Part shown: one piece after another, positions 23,658 to 33,012 of the stretch
Numbering within the stretch: position 1 is the first letter of the stretch
Layout of the letters: every line of letters starts with the position of its first letter
Source: BOG-1155 sp050012495
GTDB lineage: Bacteria > Desulfobacterota > Syntrophorhabdia > Syntrophorhabdales > WCHB1-27
Length of the DNA: 64,000 nt
Reading direction: 5' to 3'
NCBI GenBank assembly: GCA_050012495.1
Contig: JBEKHB010000006.1
Location: forward strand, 1 to 64,000
Position numbers and translations under genes: made by a program
Notes under the pieces: generated by a model
The model's database searches: none
Told to the model about the DNA's origin: nothing
What the model saw: the letters and a program-made list of their open reading frames with translations, nothing else

Positions 23658-25034
23658 TCAGGCGATGTTATATTTCCTCTTGATAAACTCCATGCCCGTC
23701 ATCGGATAGAGCGCGTAGATCAGTATATCCTCCATCTTTTCCGATATGCCTTTCAGGGCCTCACGCGCCTTGGGCAGTTCAGGCTCCAGTACGTCACCGG
23801 GGCGAACGTCGATAGGCGTCTCCCCCCTCTCGTAGCCCTTCAACGCCTTCTTCCTGATCTCCTCGTTTACCGGTGCCGAAGGACGGCCGTAAAGGCCGTA
23901 GAAGTAATCTTTCACCTCTTTTGTGGTCACTTTGTATCTGCCCATAAGCACGTTCATCACCGCCTGGACCCCAACGATCTGGCTCGTAGGGGTGACGAGC
24001 GGGGGATAGCCCATTTCAGCCCGAGTCCGGGGTATCTCTTCATACACCTCATTGATGCGGTGAACGGCCTTTGCCTGTTTCAACTGGCTCACGAGGTTGC
24101 TGATCATGCCGCCCGGTATCTGGTGCATGAGCACGCCGATATCGATCACGGAAAATTTCGTCGTATCGGAGAACTGCAGGTACTTCGCGATGATGCTCTC
24201 CAGATAGTCGTTGATCTCGGGAAATTTTTTCAGATCAAGGCCCGTATCCCACTTGGTCCCTGTCAGGGTCACGATAAAGGGCTCGACCGCGGGATGGGAG
24301 CTCCTGAGGGCAAAGGGCGCGATACAGGTATCGATCCCGTCGGCTCCTGCTTCTATCGCCTTGAGACACGCCATGGAGGCCATACCGCTTGTGTAGTGGG
24401 TGTGGAGAAAGACGGGAATTTTCAGGGTCTTTTTCAGGGCGGAGACGAGCTCGTAGGCGTCGTAGGGAGATATGATGCCGGCCATATCCTTGATACAGAG
24501 GGAATCGGCCCCCATCTCCTCCAGCTTCCCGGCCCGCGTCACATAATAGTCGAGGTTGAAGATCGGACCGCCCATCCTCCGTTCCGTGAGCGCATATGAC
24601 AGGGTGCCCTGTATGTGCTTTCCTGCCTTCTTGACCGCCTTATACGCGGTGATGGAGTTCCGCTCGTCATTCAAGGCGTCGAAAATGCGGAAAATGTCGA
24701 TGCCGACCTCGGCGGCCTTGGCGACAAAGGCCTCTACGACGTCGTCCGCATACTGCCGGTACCCTACCAGGTTCTGGCCGCGAAGGAGCATCTGGAATGG
24801 CGTTTTCGGCATCTTCTCTCTCAGGACGCGCACCCTGTCCCAGGGATCTTCATTGAGGAACCGCGTCGTGACGTCGAAGGTTGCCCCACCCCATACCTCC
24901 ATCGAATAGAAGCCGATGTTATCCAGTTTCTCTGCTATGGGCAGCATATCGGCAGTGGTCATCCTGGTGGCAAAGAGGGATTGGTGCCCGTCCCTCAGTG
25001 TTAAGTCGGTAATATGCAAAGTGTTTTTGGCCAT
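23658..25034 (-). CDS. pycB: Carboxyltransferase subunit: pyruvate carboxylase B / oxaloacetate decarboxylase alpha
   Basis: A 458-residue HMGL-like TIM barrel that moves a carboxyl group between carboxybiotin and pyruvate/oxaloacetate. Seen are ITDLTLRDGHQSLFATRM at 8-25 (metal Asp and substrate Arg), GGATFDVTTRFLNEDPWDR, the region FQMLLRGQNLVGYR with the biotin-site Arg, SLCIKDMAGI with the catalytic Lys, and HTHYTSGMA with the metal His pair. It then has the conserved carboxylase domain and stops at FIKRKYNIA. Family members with a biotinyl domain run to about 600 residues; here the domain and its AMKM site are absent, so biotin must be on another polypeptide. With PEP carboxykinase nearby it likely supports oxaloacetate formation for gluconeogenesis. 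Confidence 0.92.
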   Translation of the reverse strand: MAKNTLHITDLTLRDGHQSLFATRMTTADMLPIAEKLDNIGFYSMEVWGGATFDVTTRFLNEDPWDRVRVLREKMPKTPFQMLLRGQNLVGYRQYADDVVEAFVAKAAEVGIDIFRIFDALNDERNSITAYKAVKKAGKHIQGTLSYALTERRMGGPIFNLDYYVTRAGKLEEMGADSLCIKDMAGIISPYDAYELVSALKKTLKIPVFLHTHYTSGMASMACLKAIEAGADGIDTCIAPFALRSSHPAVEPFIVTLTGTKWDTGLDLKKFPEINDYLESIIAKYLQFSDTTKFSVIDIGVLMHQIPGGMISNLVSQLKQAKAVHRINEVYEEIPRTRAEMGYPPLVTPTSQIVGVQAVMNVLMGRYKVTTKEVKDYFYGLYGRPSAPVNEEIRKKALKGYERGETPIDVRPGDVLEPELPKAREALKGISEKMEDILIYALYPMTGMEFIKRKYNIA

Positions 25035-25172
25035 CGATGTCTCCTTTTCGCTTTTTTTATTTAATTTTCTGTTTTACCCGTGCAGTCCCGGAATAGTCCC
25101 TCCATGAGCCGCGCTGCGCACCGGCACGCCGCATGTAGGGAAGAGGCCGTTCCTCCCCCGGCGCCTGAAAAC

Positions 25173-25361
25173 CTACCTGCGGTCATCGAGAAGCTTCCGG
25201 ATCGATCGGTCATATGTCTTTTCCCCTTCTTTAGAGAAGAAACAGCCGGGCACCTCCAGCCTCTCCCTGTGATAGGCAACGCATGCGCAGCATTTCCCCC
25301 TTCTTTCGCAAGTATACGTGCAGGTACATGCGGCTATGTTCTTTTCAAGGGTGCATTCCAT
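25173..25361 (-). CDS. DUF6485 family small cysteine-rich protein
   Basis: About 62 residues beginning MECTLEKNIAACTCTYTCER and continuing GKCCACVAYHRERLEVPGCF, with eight Cys. The pattern matches the DUF6485 family, widespread in anaerobes and of unknown function, probably binding a metal or iron-sulfur cluster. The start at 25361 matches the family and has GGGAGGG upstream; an ATG at 25385 overlapping the previous stop (ATGA) would add eight residues and suggests translational coupling to the LarA-like gene. Confidence 0.8.
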   Translation of the reverse strand: MECTLEKNIAACTCTYTCERRGKCCACVAYHRERLEVPGCFFSKEGEKTYDRSIRKLLDDRR

Positions 25362-25381
25362 GTCCGCCCTCCCTGTCCCTC

Positions 25382-26638
25382 TCATCCTTCCCTCACCAGT
25401 GTTTTCGATCCTTCCGGCAGTACATGGCAGAGCATTTCCCTGCCCCGGGGAAGGGAGGCGAGCGCCTCAACGAGTGTGCGTCGCGGCTCCATCCCCATCT
25501 TTTTCACCTGATCGTCTTCAAGATGCGAGACAAGGATAATATGGTAGCGCTCGGCCTTACACCTGGTCGAATACGCCGTCTGGGCATAGACCTTGTCGCT
25601 CTCCCGCACGCGGGGCTCCATCGCCTCGCTTGACCCGTAATCGAACCAGGGCATGAAATATCTGTTCCCCACGCCGTCCTCGCATTTTCCAAGCAGTATA
25701 ATTGTCCCCCCGATCTTTACCGCGTGCCGGGCATGCTCGAGGGCCTTGTGGCTCTGAATAAAGTCTATGTCCTTGGGGTAGCCGCCCACGCTCACCACGA
25801 CCACATCCGCCTTTTCCGCGACCGTGGTGGAGAAATGCGCGTGATACCAGGCACAGCCCGCATCAAAGGATTGCGTTATGTCTCCTGAGAAAATATTGAG
25901 AAGGCGCTTCTTCTCATCGAAGATGGTATTGATGAGAAAGAGGGGCTTTTTGATGAGCGAAATCCCCTCCATAATGGCTTCGTGCATCGGATTGCCCTCA
26001 AGGATCCCTGTCTGGGCGCGCACATGCTTGCCCGGTTTGTCCCTGTTGAAAACCCTTTTGTGGACATCGAGAATGGTCTGGTACGCAGCGATGCCGGGTA
26101 TGATGCATTTCCTCCCCCCACCAAAGCCGGCGAGGTAGTGGAAGCTGATCGCTCCCGTGACGATCGTCGCATCCGACTGACCCAGCATGCTGTTGAGCGC
26201 CACCTTCAGACCGGTTGGGGTGACACCCAGCGGAGACAGGACGTCTTCATTGAAACAGTCATGGTCAACGCACGGTATGGTCTCGTAGACCGCATCCGAG
26301 ACGAGCGCCCTCTGTTCGGCCTCCGTATGTTTGCGGTGGTTGCCAAGGGCGAAGAGAATGCGCGCACGGCGTGCCCTGGGGAAGAACTTCCGCTGAAGCT
26401 CGGGGAGAAGCAGGTCGGCCCCCGTATACCTCGTCACGTCGGAGACTATGACGAGGACATCCTTCCCGGCCGCCCAGTCCTTAAGGGGGGTTGAGCCATA
26501 GGGCTCTGCGCATGACGCGGCGAGGGTTTCTTCGAACGGGCGCGGAAGAGGGTGTCCATGGTCCACGAGAGAAACCGTCCATGCCTTTGGCGGCTCAAAA
26601 GATACGACATCTCTTCCGTACTTCAGGTCGATCTTCAT
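25382..26638 (-). CDS. larA: LarA-like nickel-pincer racemase family protein
   Basis: A 418-residue member of the lactate racemase LarA family. Characteristic parts are LVIVSDVTRYTG near 62, FALGNHRKHTEAEQRAL near 95-112 with the catalytic-type His, SFHYLAGFGGGRKCIIPGIA near 165-185 with the second His and the Lys that in LarA carries the pincer cofactor, and DVVVVSVGGYPKDIDFIQS near 290. In known members the enzyme needs LarB, LarC and LarE to make its nickel cofactor; none is in this window. Family members act on various 2-hydroxyacids, so lactate is not certain. Its ATG overlaps the enolase stop (ATGA). Confidence 0.88.
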   Translation of the reverse strand: MKIDLKYGRDVVSFEPPKAWTVSLVDHGHPLPRPFEETLAASCAEPYGSTPLKDWAAGKDVLVIVSDVTRYTGADLLLPELQRKFFPRARRARILFALGNHRKHTEAEQRALVSDAVYETIPCVDHDCFNEDVLSPLGVTPTGLKVALNSMLGQSDATIVTGAISFHYLAGFGGGRKCIIPGIAAYQTILDVHKRVFNRDKPGKHVRAQTGILEGNPMHEAIMEGISLIKKPLFLINTIFDEKKRLLNIFSGDITQSFDAGCAWYHAHFSTTVAEKADVVVVSVGGYPKDIDFIQSHKALEHARHAVKIGGTIILLGKCEDGVGNRYFMPWFDYGSSEAMEPRVRESDKVYAQTAYSTRCKAERYHIILVSHLEDDQVKKMGMEPRRTLVEALASLPRGREMLCHVLPEGSKTLVREG

Positions 26639-27912
26639 TTCACGCTGTAAAATACGCCGTTTCCGCCAAATACGGCCATATCTCCAAGCTCTTCCTCTAT
26701 TCTCAAGAGCTGGTTGTATTTTGCGATCCTTTCGCTTCTCGACGCGGAGCCCGTCTTGATTTGGCCGGCGTTCACCGCAACGGCGAGGTCGGCAATGAAG
26801 GGATCCTCGGTCTCACCCGATCTATGGGAAATCACGCATGTATAGCCTGCCCTCTTCGCGATCTCGATGGTCGTCAATGTTTCTGTGACGGTCCCGATCT
26901 GGTTCAGCTTGATGAGGACGGAGTTGGCGATACCCTGCTTTATCCCCTCCATGAGTATCTTCGGATTGGTGACAAAGATATCGTCTGCCACAATCTGGAT
27001 ATTTTTTGCACATCGTGTGGTGAAGAGCTTCCACCCCTCCCAGTCACTCTCCGAAAAACCGTCTTCGATGGAGACAATGGGGTAGTCGTCGATGAGCGAC
27101 TCATAGAAAGCCACCATCTGCTCCGAGTTCCACGCGTTCCCTTCGATCCTGTACACGCCGTCCTTATAGAGCGCGCTTGCCGCCGTATCGATAGCAATTG
27201 CAATCTCTTCACCGGGCTTATACCCGGCCTTTTCTATGGAGAGCACAAGCATCTCGATTGCCTGTCTGGTCGAGGATATCTGCGGCGCAAAGCCGCCCTC
27301 GTCGCCGACGCCCGAGGCAAGCCCTTGCTCTTTGAGGACGCCCTTCAGCACGTGAAAGACCTCCACGCCCATCCTCAGGGCCTCCCTGAAGCTGCTCGCG
27401 CCTGCAGGGACGATCATAAACTCCTGGATGTCGAGGGGGTTCTGCGCGTGGGCGCCTCCGTTGATCACGTTCATCATGGGCACCGGCAGCTCACGGGCCC
27501 GGACCCCGCCCAGATAGCGGTACAGGGGCAGGTCCTCGAAGTCCGCTGCGGCCCTGGCGACCGCCATCGACACGGCAAGGATCGCATTCGCCCCGAGCTC
27601 GCTCTTGTTATCGGTTCCATCAAGATCTATCATCGTGTTGTCGATGAGTGCCTGTTCCATGACATCGACCCCTTCCAGTTTGGGCGCGATGATCTCGTTC
27701 ACGTTCTTCACCGCCGTAAGCGTGCCCTTTCCCTGAAACCTCTTCTTGTCCCCGTCTCTCAGCTCGAGGGCTTCCCTCTCGCCCGTCGACGCGCCTGACG
27801 GGACGATTGCGCGGGCCATGACGCCGCTCTCGAGTACCACCTCTGCTTCCACCGTCGGATTCCCCCGGCTGTCCAGCACTTCCCGCGCGAATACTTCATA
27901 TATGGTTGGCAT
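26635..27912 (-). CDS. eno: Enolase
   Basis: Converts 2-phosphoglycerate and phosphoenolpyruvate. It has 425 residues from the ATG at 27912 with AGGAGG upstream; the longer frame adds 14 residues without support. Visible motifs are EVFAREVLDSRGNPTVE, GASTGEREALELRDGD with the flexible loop, NGGAHAQNPLDIQEFM, VGDEGGFAP, SIEDGFSESDWEGW with a metal ligand, and KLNQIGTVTET then ISHRSGETEDPFIADLAVA, with the catalytic Lys and Ser. All catalytic positions look intact. It heads a tight operon with the LarA-like and DUF6485 genes. Confidence 0.97.
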   Translation of the reverse strand: MPTIYEVFAREVLDSRGNPTVEAEVVLESGVMARAIVPSGASTGEREALELRDGDKKRFQGKGTLTAVKNVNEIIAPKLEGVDVMEQALIDNTMIDLDGTDNKSELGANAILAVSMAVARAAADFEDLPLYRYLGGVRARELPVPMMNVINGGAHAQNPLDIQEFMIVPAGASSFREALRMGVEVFHVLKGVLKEQGLASGVGDEGGFAPQISSTRQAIEMLVLSIEKAGYKPGEEIAIAIDTAASALYKDGVYRIEGNAWNSEQMVAFYESLIDDYPIVSIEDGFSESDWEGWKLFTTRCAKNIQIVADDIFVTNPKILMEGIKQGIANSVLIKLNQIGTVTETLTTIEIAKRAGYTCVISHRSGETEDPFIADLAVAVNAGQIKTGSASRSERIAKYNQLLRIEEELGDMAVFGGNGVFYSVK

Positions 27913-28008
27913 GGAAACCTCCTGAAGGCGATGTAATTGGATATGCGAAGCCAAGCCGATCTAGTGAGAATATCATAGGACTCCGGAGCCGTCAAACCTT
28001 TTAGGCTA

Positions 28009-28989
28009 TTAGCCTTTCAGGAGGCCGAGGACGTCCCTCACCTCCGCCATGGTCTCCGCGGCGAGCCGCCTGCATGCGGCTGCGCCCTGACGGAGCGCGT
28101 CGAGCACGGGGTCGGGATGCCCTTTCAGAGAGAGGGCCTTCTCCCTGATAGGAGTAAGCTCGGCCATCATGTTCTTGAAGAGCAACCGCTTGCAGTCTAT
28201 GCAGCCTATAGAGGCGCTTCTGCAGCCCTTGTCCAGCTCCTTGAGGGCCTGGTCCGGGGAGAAAGCGCGGTGCATCGTGTAGATGTTGCAGACTTCGGGA
28301 TTGCCCGTGTCGGCCCGCCTCACCCTGGCTACATCGGTGACGGCAGTTCTCAGCTTTTCCCATACGCTGCTTTCGTCGTCCAAAATGCCGATATAATTAC
28401 CGAGCGTCTTCGACATCTTGTTTTTGCCTTCCGTGCCCATGATCTTCGGCGCACACGACAAAATCGCCTGGGGTTCTGGAAATACCTGCCCGAACCTGGC
28501 GTTGAATTTCCGGGCGATTTCCCGGGACAGCTCGACATGCTGCACCTGGTCTTCGCCCACGGGCACGAACCCGGCCTTATACACAAGGATATCGGCGGCC
28601 TGCAGCACAGGGTAATCCATCAGGCCCATATTGATGTTCCCTTTGTGCTGCCTGGACTTGTCCTTGAATTGGGTCATCCTTTCCACTTCGCCGACCGGCG
28701 TAAGGCAGTTGAATATCCACGCGAGCTCCGTATGTTCGGCGACATGCGACTGGACCATCAGATGGCACTTCGCCGGGTCCAGGCCGCATGCAACAAGTAT
28801 GAGCGCAGTGTCCAGAGTCCTCCGTCCCAAGCTATCCGTGTCATACTCGACCGTGATGGCGTGATAGTCCACCACGCCGTAGACACACTCGTACTCTTCC
28901 ACGAGAGAGACCCACTGTCTGATCGCCCCTACATAATTGCCGATATGAATATCGCCAGTCGGCTGGATGCCGCTAAAAATTCTTCTCAT
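28009..28989 (-). CDS. trpS: Tryptophanyl-tRNA synthetase
   Basis: Class I synthetase charging tRNA-Trp; 326 residues from an ATG with GGGGGG upstream. The HIGH-type motif is PTGDIHIGNYVGA at 9-21 and the KMSKS motif is NKMSKTLGNYIG near 195, within the expected 320-340 residue size. GEDQVQHVELSREIA, the tryptophan-site region, is present. The stem of the protein is uninterrupted. It is transcribed divergently from the FadR-like regulator. Confidence 0.97.
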   Translation of the reverse strand: MRRIFSGIQPTGDIHIGNYVGAIRQWVSLVEEYECVYGVVDYHAITVEYDTDSLGRRTLDTALILVACGLDPAKCHLMVQSHVAEHTELAWIFNCLTPVGEVERMTQFKDKSRQHKGNINMGLMDYPVLQAADILVYKAGFVPVGEDQVQHVELSREIARKFNARFGQVFPEPQAILSCAPKIMGTEGKNKMSKTLGNYIGILDDESSVWEKLRTAVTDVARVRRADTGNPEVCNIYTMHRAFSPDQALKELDKGCRSASIGCIDCKRLLFKNMMAELTPIREKALSLKGHPDPVLDALRQGAAACRRLAAETMAEVRDVLGLLKG

Positions 28990-29229
28990 CAACCCCCCGG
29001 AAAACTTGATAAATCTACAACAACCCGCCTTGAAAATCAATACAACCCGCTGTTTTGTGCTGCTTCAAAGATTTCGTGTAGAGCTTCGATGCTGCCGAAA
29101 TGTGACGTATCCCCAGAAACAATGTATGTTATTTAGTAAAAACCTGTATACAGAGGAGTAGCTTTTTGTGCTAAAATATGTTGTTATTGTCACTGAAGAC
29201 CAGCCAGGGGATCGAGAAGGAGGGAATTA

Positions 29230-29925
29230 ATGAAAAGCAAGGGGAGCAGCGAGGATCGAAAGAGAAAGAAGAAGATGCTCTTAAGGGAGCAAGTCTACGC
29301 CGGTATAAAGAATGCCATTATCAGCGGAGAATTCGAGCCGGGAAGAAGGCTCATAGAGGAAAGGCTTGCAGAGGATATGAAAACGAGCCGTACCCCGGTC
29401 CGGGAAGCGATACAGAAGCTTGAAAAAGAAGGGCTCATACACAGGCTTTTGAGGGGTGGGTTTGCGGTCAAGGGGGTCAGCGAAGAAGAGGTAGAAGAAG
29501 TATTCGGCTTGAGGGCGGTCCTCGAAGGATATGCGGCCTACCTCGCGACGGCGAGGATCCAGGAGGACGAGTTGAACGCCCTCGAAGAGATTATCAGGAT
29601 GCAGGAGGCGTGTCTCGAGACTATGGACGTGGAGGAATTCATCAGACTGGATAGTGAATTCCATGACAGCCTGTACAAGGCTGCCAGGAATAGCCGTCTC
29701 TACACCCTGCTCAACGACCTCCGCGATTACATGTACCGGTACAGGGTGATCCTCTTGCGGTACGGGAGAAAAGCCGTGCTTGCCGTTCAGGACCACAAAG
29801 AAATGCTTGCGTCGATGAAGGCGAGAAATGGGAGGCAGGTCGAAAAGCTCGTGAAAAAACATATGACCAGGGGGAAGAATCTTATCAAGAAAAAGATAAG
29901 GCAAGGCCAGGAACCGAGGATCTGA
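29230..29925 (+). CDS. GntR family regulator, FadR/FCD type
   Basis: A 231-residue regulator. The N-terminal winged helix (VYAGIKNAIISGEFEPGRRL, EERLAEDMKTSRTPVREAIQ, KLEKEGLIHRL) is at about 18-82. The C-terminal FCD domain follows (EEEVEEVFGLRAVLEGYAAY, DSEFHDSLYKAARNSRL, VQDHKEMLASMKARN) with Asp and His residues positioned to bind a metal for carboxylate effectors. The start has GAAGGAGGG upstream. It stands alone between divergent trpS and pckG, so pckG, 100 bp downstream, is a possible target. Confidence 0.93.
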   Translation: MKSKGSSEDRKRKKKMLLREQVYAGIKNAIISGEFEPGRRLIEERLAEDMKTSRTPVREAIQKLEKEGLIHRLLRGGFAVKGVSEEEVEEVFGLRAVLEGYAAYLATARIQEDELNALEEIIRMQEACLETMDVEEFIRLDSEFHDSLYKAARNSRLYTLLNDLRDYMYRYRVILLRYGRKAVLAVQDHKEMLASMKARNGRQVEKLVKKHMTRGKNLIKKKIRQGQEPRI

Positions 29926-30028
29926 CGCGGCCCCGGCGGAACAGCGGCACTCGGACCGGTTATTCTGTTTGTCTTAACCTAATGAAGCGACGCCATGAAT
30001 ATGGGCGATTAAACTGAAGGAGGCAACT

Positions 30029-31801
30029 GTGGGCACGATCGTTGAAGAATGGGTAGAGGAGCAGGCAAGGCTGACGAAGCCTGCTAAAGTACACTGGATC
30101 CAGGGTACGGAAGAGGAGATGAGAAAACTCGTGGACATAGGCATAAGGGAGGAAAAGATCGCGGACCATTACACTTTTCGCGCTCTCAACACGAGCTTCT
30201 TCCCCAACTCCTACCTCCATTGGAGCCACCCGACCGATGTGGCGAGAACCGAGCATCTGACTTACGTATGCCTCCCGAAAAAGGAGGATGCGGGGCCGAA
30301 CAACAATTGGATGGAACCCTCGGAGGCACTTTCGATGCTTCGCCCCCTTTATGACGGGTGCATGGCCGGCAGGACCCTCTATGTCATACCCTATATGATG
30401 GGCCATCCCGAGTCCCCCTATGCGAGGGCCTGCGTCCAGATCACCGATTCGGTTTATGTGGCGGTCAGCATGTATATCATGACAAGGGTCGGGACCAGGG
30501 TGCTGGAGATCATCAATTCTACAGGCAGCTTTGTGAAGGGCCTTCATTCGATCGGGGACCTCGATCCGCAAAGGCGGTTTGTCATGCATTTTCCCCAGGA
30601 TGATCTGGTCATGAGTATCGGCTCCGGCTACGGGGGAAACGCCCTCCTGGGAAAGAAATGCATTTCTCTCAGGATTGCCTCCTACCTCGGCTATCGGCAG
30701 GGCTGGCTCGCGGAGCACATGATCATCATGGGCGTTCAGGACCCCGACGGGGACATCACCTATATCCTCGGCTCCTTCCCGTCCGCGTGCGGCAAGACAA
30801 ACCTGGCCATGCTCGACCCGGTGATGGATGGGTACAGGGTATGGACACTGGGCGATGATATCGCATGGATCAACCCGGGGCCCGATGGAAGGCTGTACGC
30901 CATAAACCCCGAAGCGGGGTTTTTCGGCGTGGCGCCCGGCACCTCTGATAAAACGAACCCCAACATGATGAAGACGCTGAGGGCGGATAAGTTCTACCCC
31001 ACCCTTTTCACCAACACGGGCCTCGACACGGGCACGAACTCGCCCTGGTGGGAAGGCATGACCGATACCATGCCGGAAACCATGCTTGACTGGCAGGGAA
31101 GGCCCTATGACCCGAAGAGCGGCGGCAACGCGGCCCATCCCAATTCACGCTTCACCGTTTCCCTTTATAATTGTCCGACCCTTTCCCCCGAGGTCGATAA
31201 TCCCAGGGGTGTGCCAATATCGGGGATACTCTTCGGAGGCAGAAGGTCGACGACGATACCTCTGGTATGTGAAGCCTTCGATTGGGAACACGGCGTATTC
31301 AGGGCCTCTGCCAATGGTTCGGAGACCACGGCAGCAGCAGCCGGCCAGGCGGGGGTGGTGAGAAGGGACCCGATGGCCATGCTCCCTTTTTGCGGCTACA
31401 ACATGGCGGACTATTTTGCCCATTACCTGAAGGTAGGCGCGGGTCTCGCTCAGCCGCCGAAGATGTATTTCGTCAACTGGTTCAGGAAGGACGGGGAGGG
31501 GAAATTCATGTGGCCCGGTTTCAGGGACAATTCCCGGGTCATCAAATGGATGGTCGATAGGATAAAAGGCAAAGTGCCGGCCAGGCAAACCCCCCTGGGT
31601 CTCATGCCGCGCCTCGAAGACCTCTACATGACGGGCCTTTCCCTGCCGCCGGGGACGATGGAGACGCTGTTCGAAGTCAACAAGGCCGAGTGGGAGAAGG
31701 AAGCCGCCGGGATCGAGACCTTCTACGCGCAGTTCGGCGACAGACTGCCACAGGCGCTGAAGAAGAAGCTCGCGGAGCTGAAAGCACGCCTATCCGGATA
31801 A
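30029..31801 (+). CDS. pckG: Phosphoenolpyruvate carboxykinase (GTP)
   Basis: Converts oxaloacetate plus GTP to phosphoenolpyruvate and CO2. It has 590 residues, the size of the GTP class. Motifs seen: the substrate region SYLHWSHPTDVAR, FVMHFPQDDLVMSIGSGYGG, the kinase P-loop SFPSACGKTNLAM with the reactive Cys of GTP-type enzymes at about 254, the metal-binding WTLGDDIAW, and FGGRRSTTIPLV near 412. The start is a GTG preceded by GAAGGAGG. A strong terminator follows the stop. With the carboxyltransferase and enolase it completes the entry to gluconeogenesis. Confidence 0.97.
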   Translation: MGTIVEEWVEEQARLTKPAKVHWIQGTEEEMRKLVDIGIREEKIADHYTFRALNTSFFPNSYLHWSHPTDVARTEHLTYVCLPKKEDAGPNNNWMEPSEALSMLRPLYDGCMAGRTLYVIPYMMGHPESPYARACVQITDSVYVAVSMYIMTRVGTRVLEIINSTGSFVKGLHSIGDLDPQRRFVMHFPQDDLVMSIGSGYGGNALLGKKCISLRIASYLGYRQGWLAEHMIIMGVQDPDGDITYILGSFPSACGKTNLAMLDPVMDGYRVWTLGDDIAWINPGPDGRLYAINPEAGFFGVAPGTSDKTNPNMMKTLRADKFYPTLFTNTGLDTGTNSPWWEGMTDTMPETMLDWQGRPYDPKSGGNAAHPNSRFTVSLYNCPTLSPEVDNPRGVPISGILFGGRRSTTIPLVCEAFDWEHGVFRASANGSETTAAAAGQAGVVRRDPMAMLPFCGYNMADYFAHYLKVGAGLAQPPKMYFVNWFRKDGEGKFMWPGFRDNSRVIKWMVDRIKGKVPARQTPLGLMPRLEDLYMTGLSLPPGTMETLFEVNKAEWEKEAAGIETFYAQFGDRLPQALKKKLAELKARLSG

Positions 31802-31822
31802 ACGAAAAAACCACTGATGGAA

Positions 31823-31868
31823 CAGGGGCATCTTCCGCCGGTGAGCGGAAGATGCCCCTGTAGTTTTG
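31823..31868. terminator. Strong bidirectional terminator between pckG and mreB
   Basis: CAGGGGCATCTTCCGC (31823-31838) pairs perfectly with GCGGAAGATGCCCCTG (31845-31860), a 16-bp stem with a six-base loop. It is followed by TAGTTTTG on the plus strand and preceded by an A run on the other side, so it can serve both convergent genes. Confidence 0.85.
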
Positions 31869-31936
31869 TGCGTCCGGCAGCGATATCGCCGCTTCGCATG
31901 CAGCGCGTAGAGGCGCCAAGGCGCATGCTGCGAAGG

Positions 31937-32974
31937 TCAGCCGATGAAGACCTTCCTGTACCGGTCCATCTGTTCCAGCGCCTTCCCGCTCCCCATGACC
32001 ACGCACGTAAGGGGGTCGTCCGTTACCGTGACCTTGAGGCTCGTCTTCTCCGCAATCCTCCTGTCGAGCCCCTTGAGGAGCGCGCCGCCGCCGGTGAGGG
32101 TCACGCCTGAATCCTGTAAGTCGGAGACCAGCTCAGGCGGGAGCTTCTCGAGCGCCCTTTTCACTGCGTCAACTATTGCAGCCACCGGTTCCTCTATGGC
32201 CTCCCTCACGTCCTCGCTCGTGACGGTCAGCGTTTTCGGTATGCCGTGTACCATATCCTTGCCTATGATGGAGAGAGAACCGGGATTGACCGATTCGTGG
32301 GCCGAGCCTATTTGCATCTTGATCTTTTCCGCCGCGTTAAGACCGATGGCCACCTGGTATTTCCTCTGCAGGTGACGGACAATCGCTTCATCGAGCTCGT
32401 CCCCGGCCACCCTGAGCGACTCGCTGTACGCATTTGCCGCAAGGCTGATAATCGCCACTTCCGTTGTCCCGCCCCCGATGTCGACAACCATATTCCCCAG
32501 GGGCATTTCTATGGGCAGGTTGGCCCCTATTGCCGCTGCCATCGGCTCTTCGATCAAATGTATGTCATGGATGCCCACCTGCAGGCAGGCATCGAACACG
32601 GCCTTTTTCTCCACCTGGGTAATGCCTGACGGCACGCAGACCACCATTTTCGGCCTCGATACCCGGTTCGTCTCTTTCACCACGGTCAAGAAGTATTTGA
32701 TCATCGCCTTGGTCACATCAAAATCGGCTATGACTCCATCCTTCATAGGTCGTATAGCCGCCATCTGCTGGGGCGTTTTTCCTATATACTCCTTGGCTTC
32801 TTTACCTACCGCAATGATCTTCCCCGTGTTCCGCTCAATGGCGACGACCGACGGCTCGTTGAGCACTATGCCCTTACCCTTCATGTAAATGAGCGTATTC
32901 GCGGTGCCGAGGTCCATCGCGAAGTGTGTCGATAAGCCCGAAAAAAATGTACTCAGCGTTTTCAGTAAGCCCAT
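31937..32974 (-). CDS. mreB: Rod shape-determining protein MreB
   Basis: Bacterial actin that guides cell-wall elongation at the inner membrane. It has 345 residues. Motifs: MDLGTANTLIYMKGKGIVLN (phosphate 1), GKTPQQMAAIRPMKDGVIAD, VCVPSGITQVEKKAVFDA, IEEPMAAAIGANLPIEMP with MVVDIGGGTTEVAII (phosphate 2), and the adenosine motif VTLTGGGALLKGLD. An amphipathic start (MGLLKTLSTFFSG) fits membrane attachment. mreC and mreD do not follow; the terminator downstream separates it from pckG. Confidence 0.97.
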   Translation of the reverse strand: MGLLKTLSTFFSGLSTHFAMDLGTANTLIYMKGKGIVLNEPSVVAIERNTGKIIAVGKEAKEYIGKTPQQMAAIRPMKDGVIADFDVTKAMIKYFLTVVKETNRVSRPKMVVCVPSGITQVEKKAVFDACLQVGIHDIHLIEEPMAAAIGANLPIEMPLGNMVVDIGGGTTEVAIISLAANAYSESLRVAGDELDEAIVRHLQRKYQVAIGLNAAEKIKMQIGSAHESVNPGSLSIIGKDMVHGIPKTLTVTSEDVREAIEEPVAAIVDAVKRALEKLPPELVSDLQDSGVTLTGGGALLKGLDRRIAEKTSLKVTVTDDPLTCVVMGSGKALEQMDRYRKVFIG

Positions 32975-33012
32975 GCCGCGTGCCCCCTTTGTCCGAGATT
33001 ATAATCAGATAG

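Noticed and set aside
26491..27798. Long plus-strand frame opposite enolase
   Set aside because: Enolase on the other strand is unambiguous; the plus frame has no domain.
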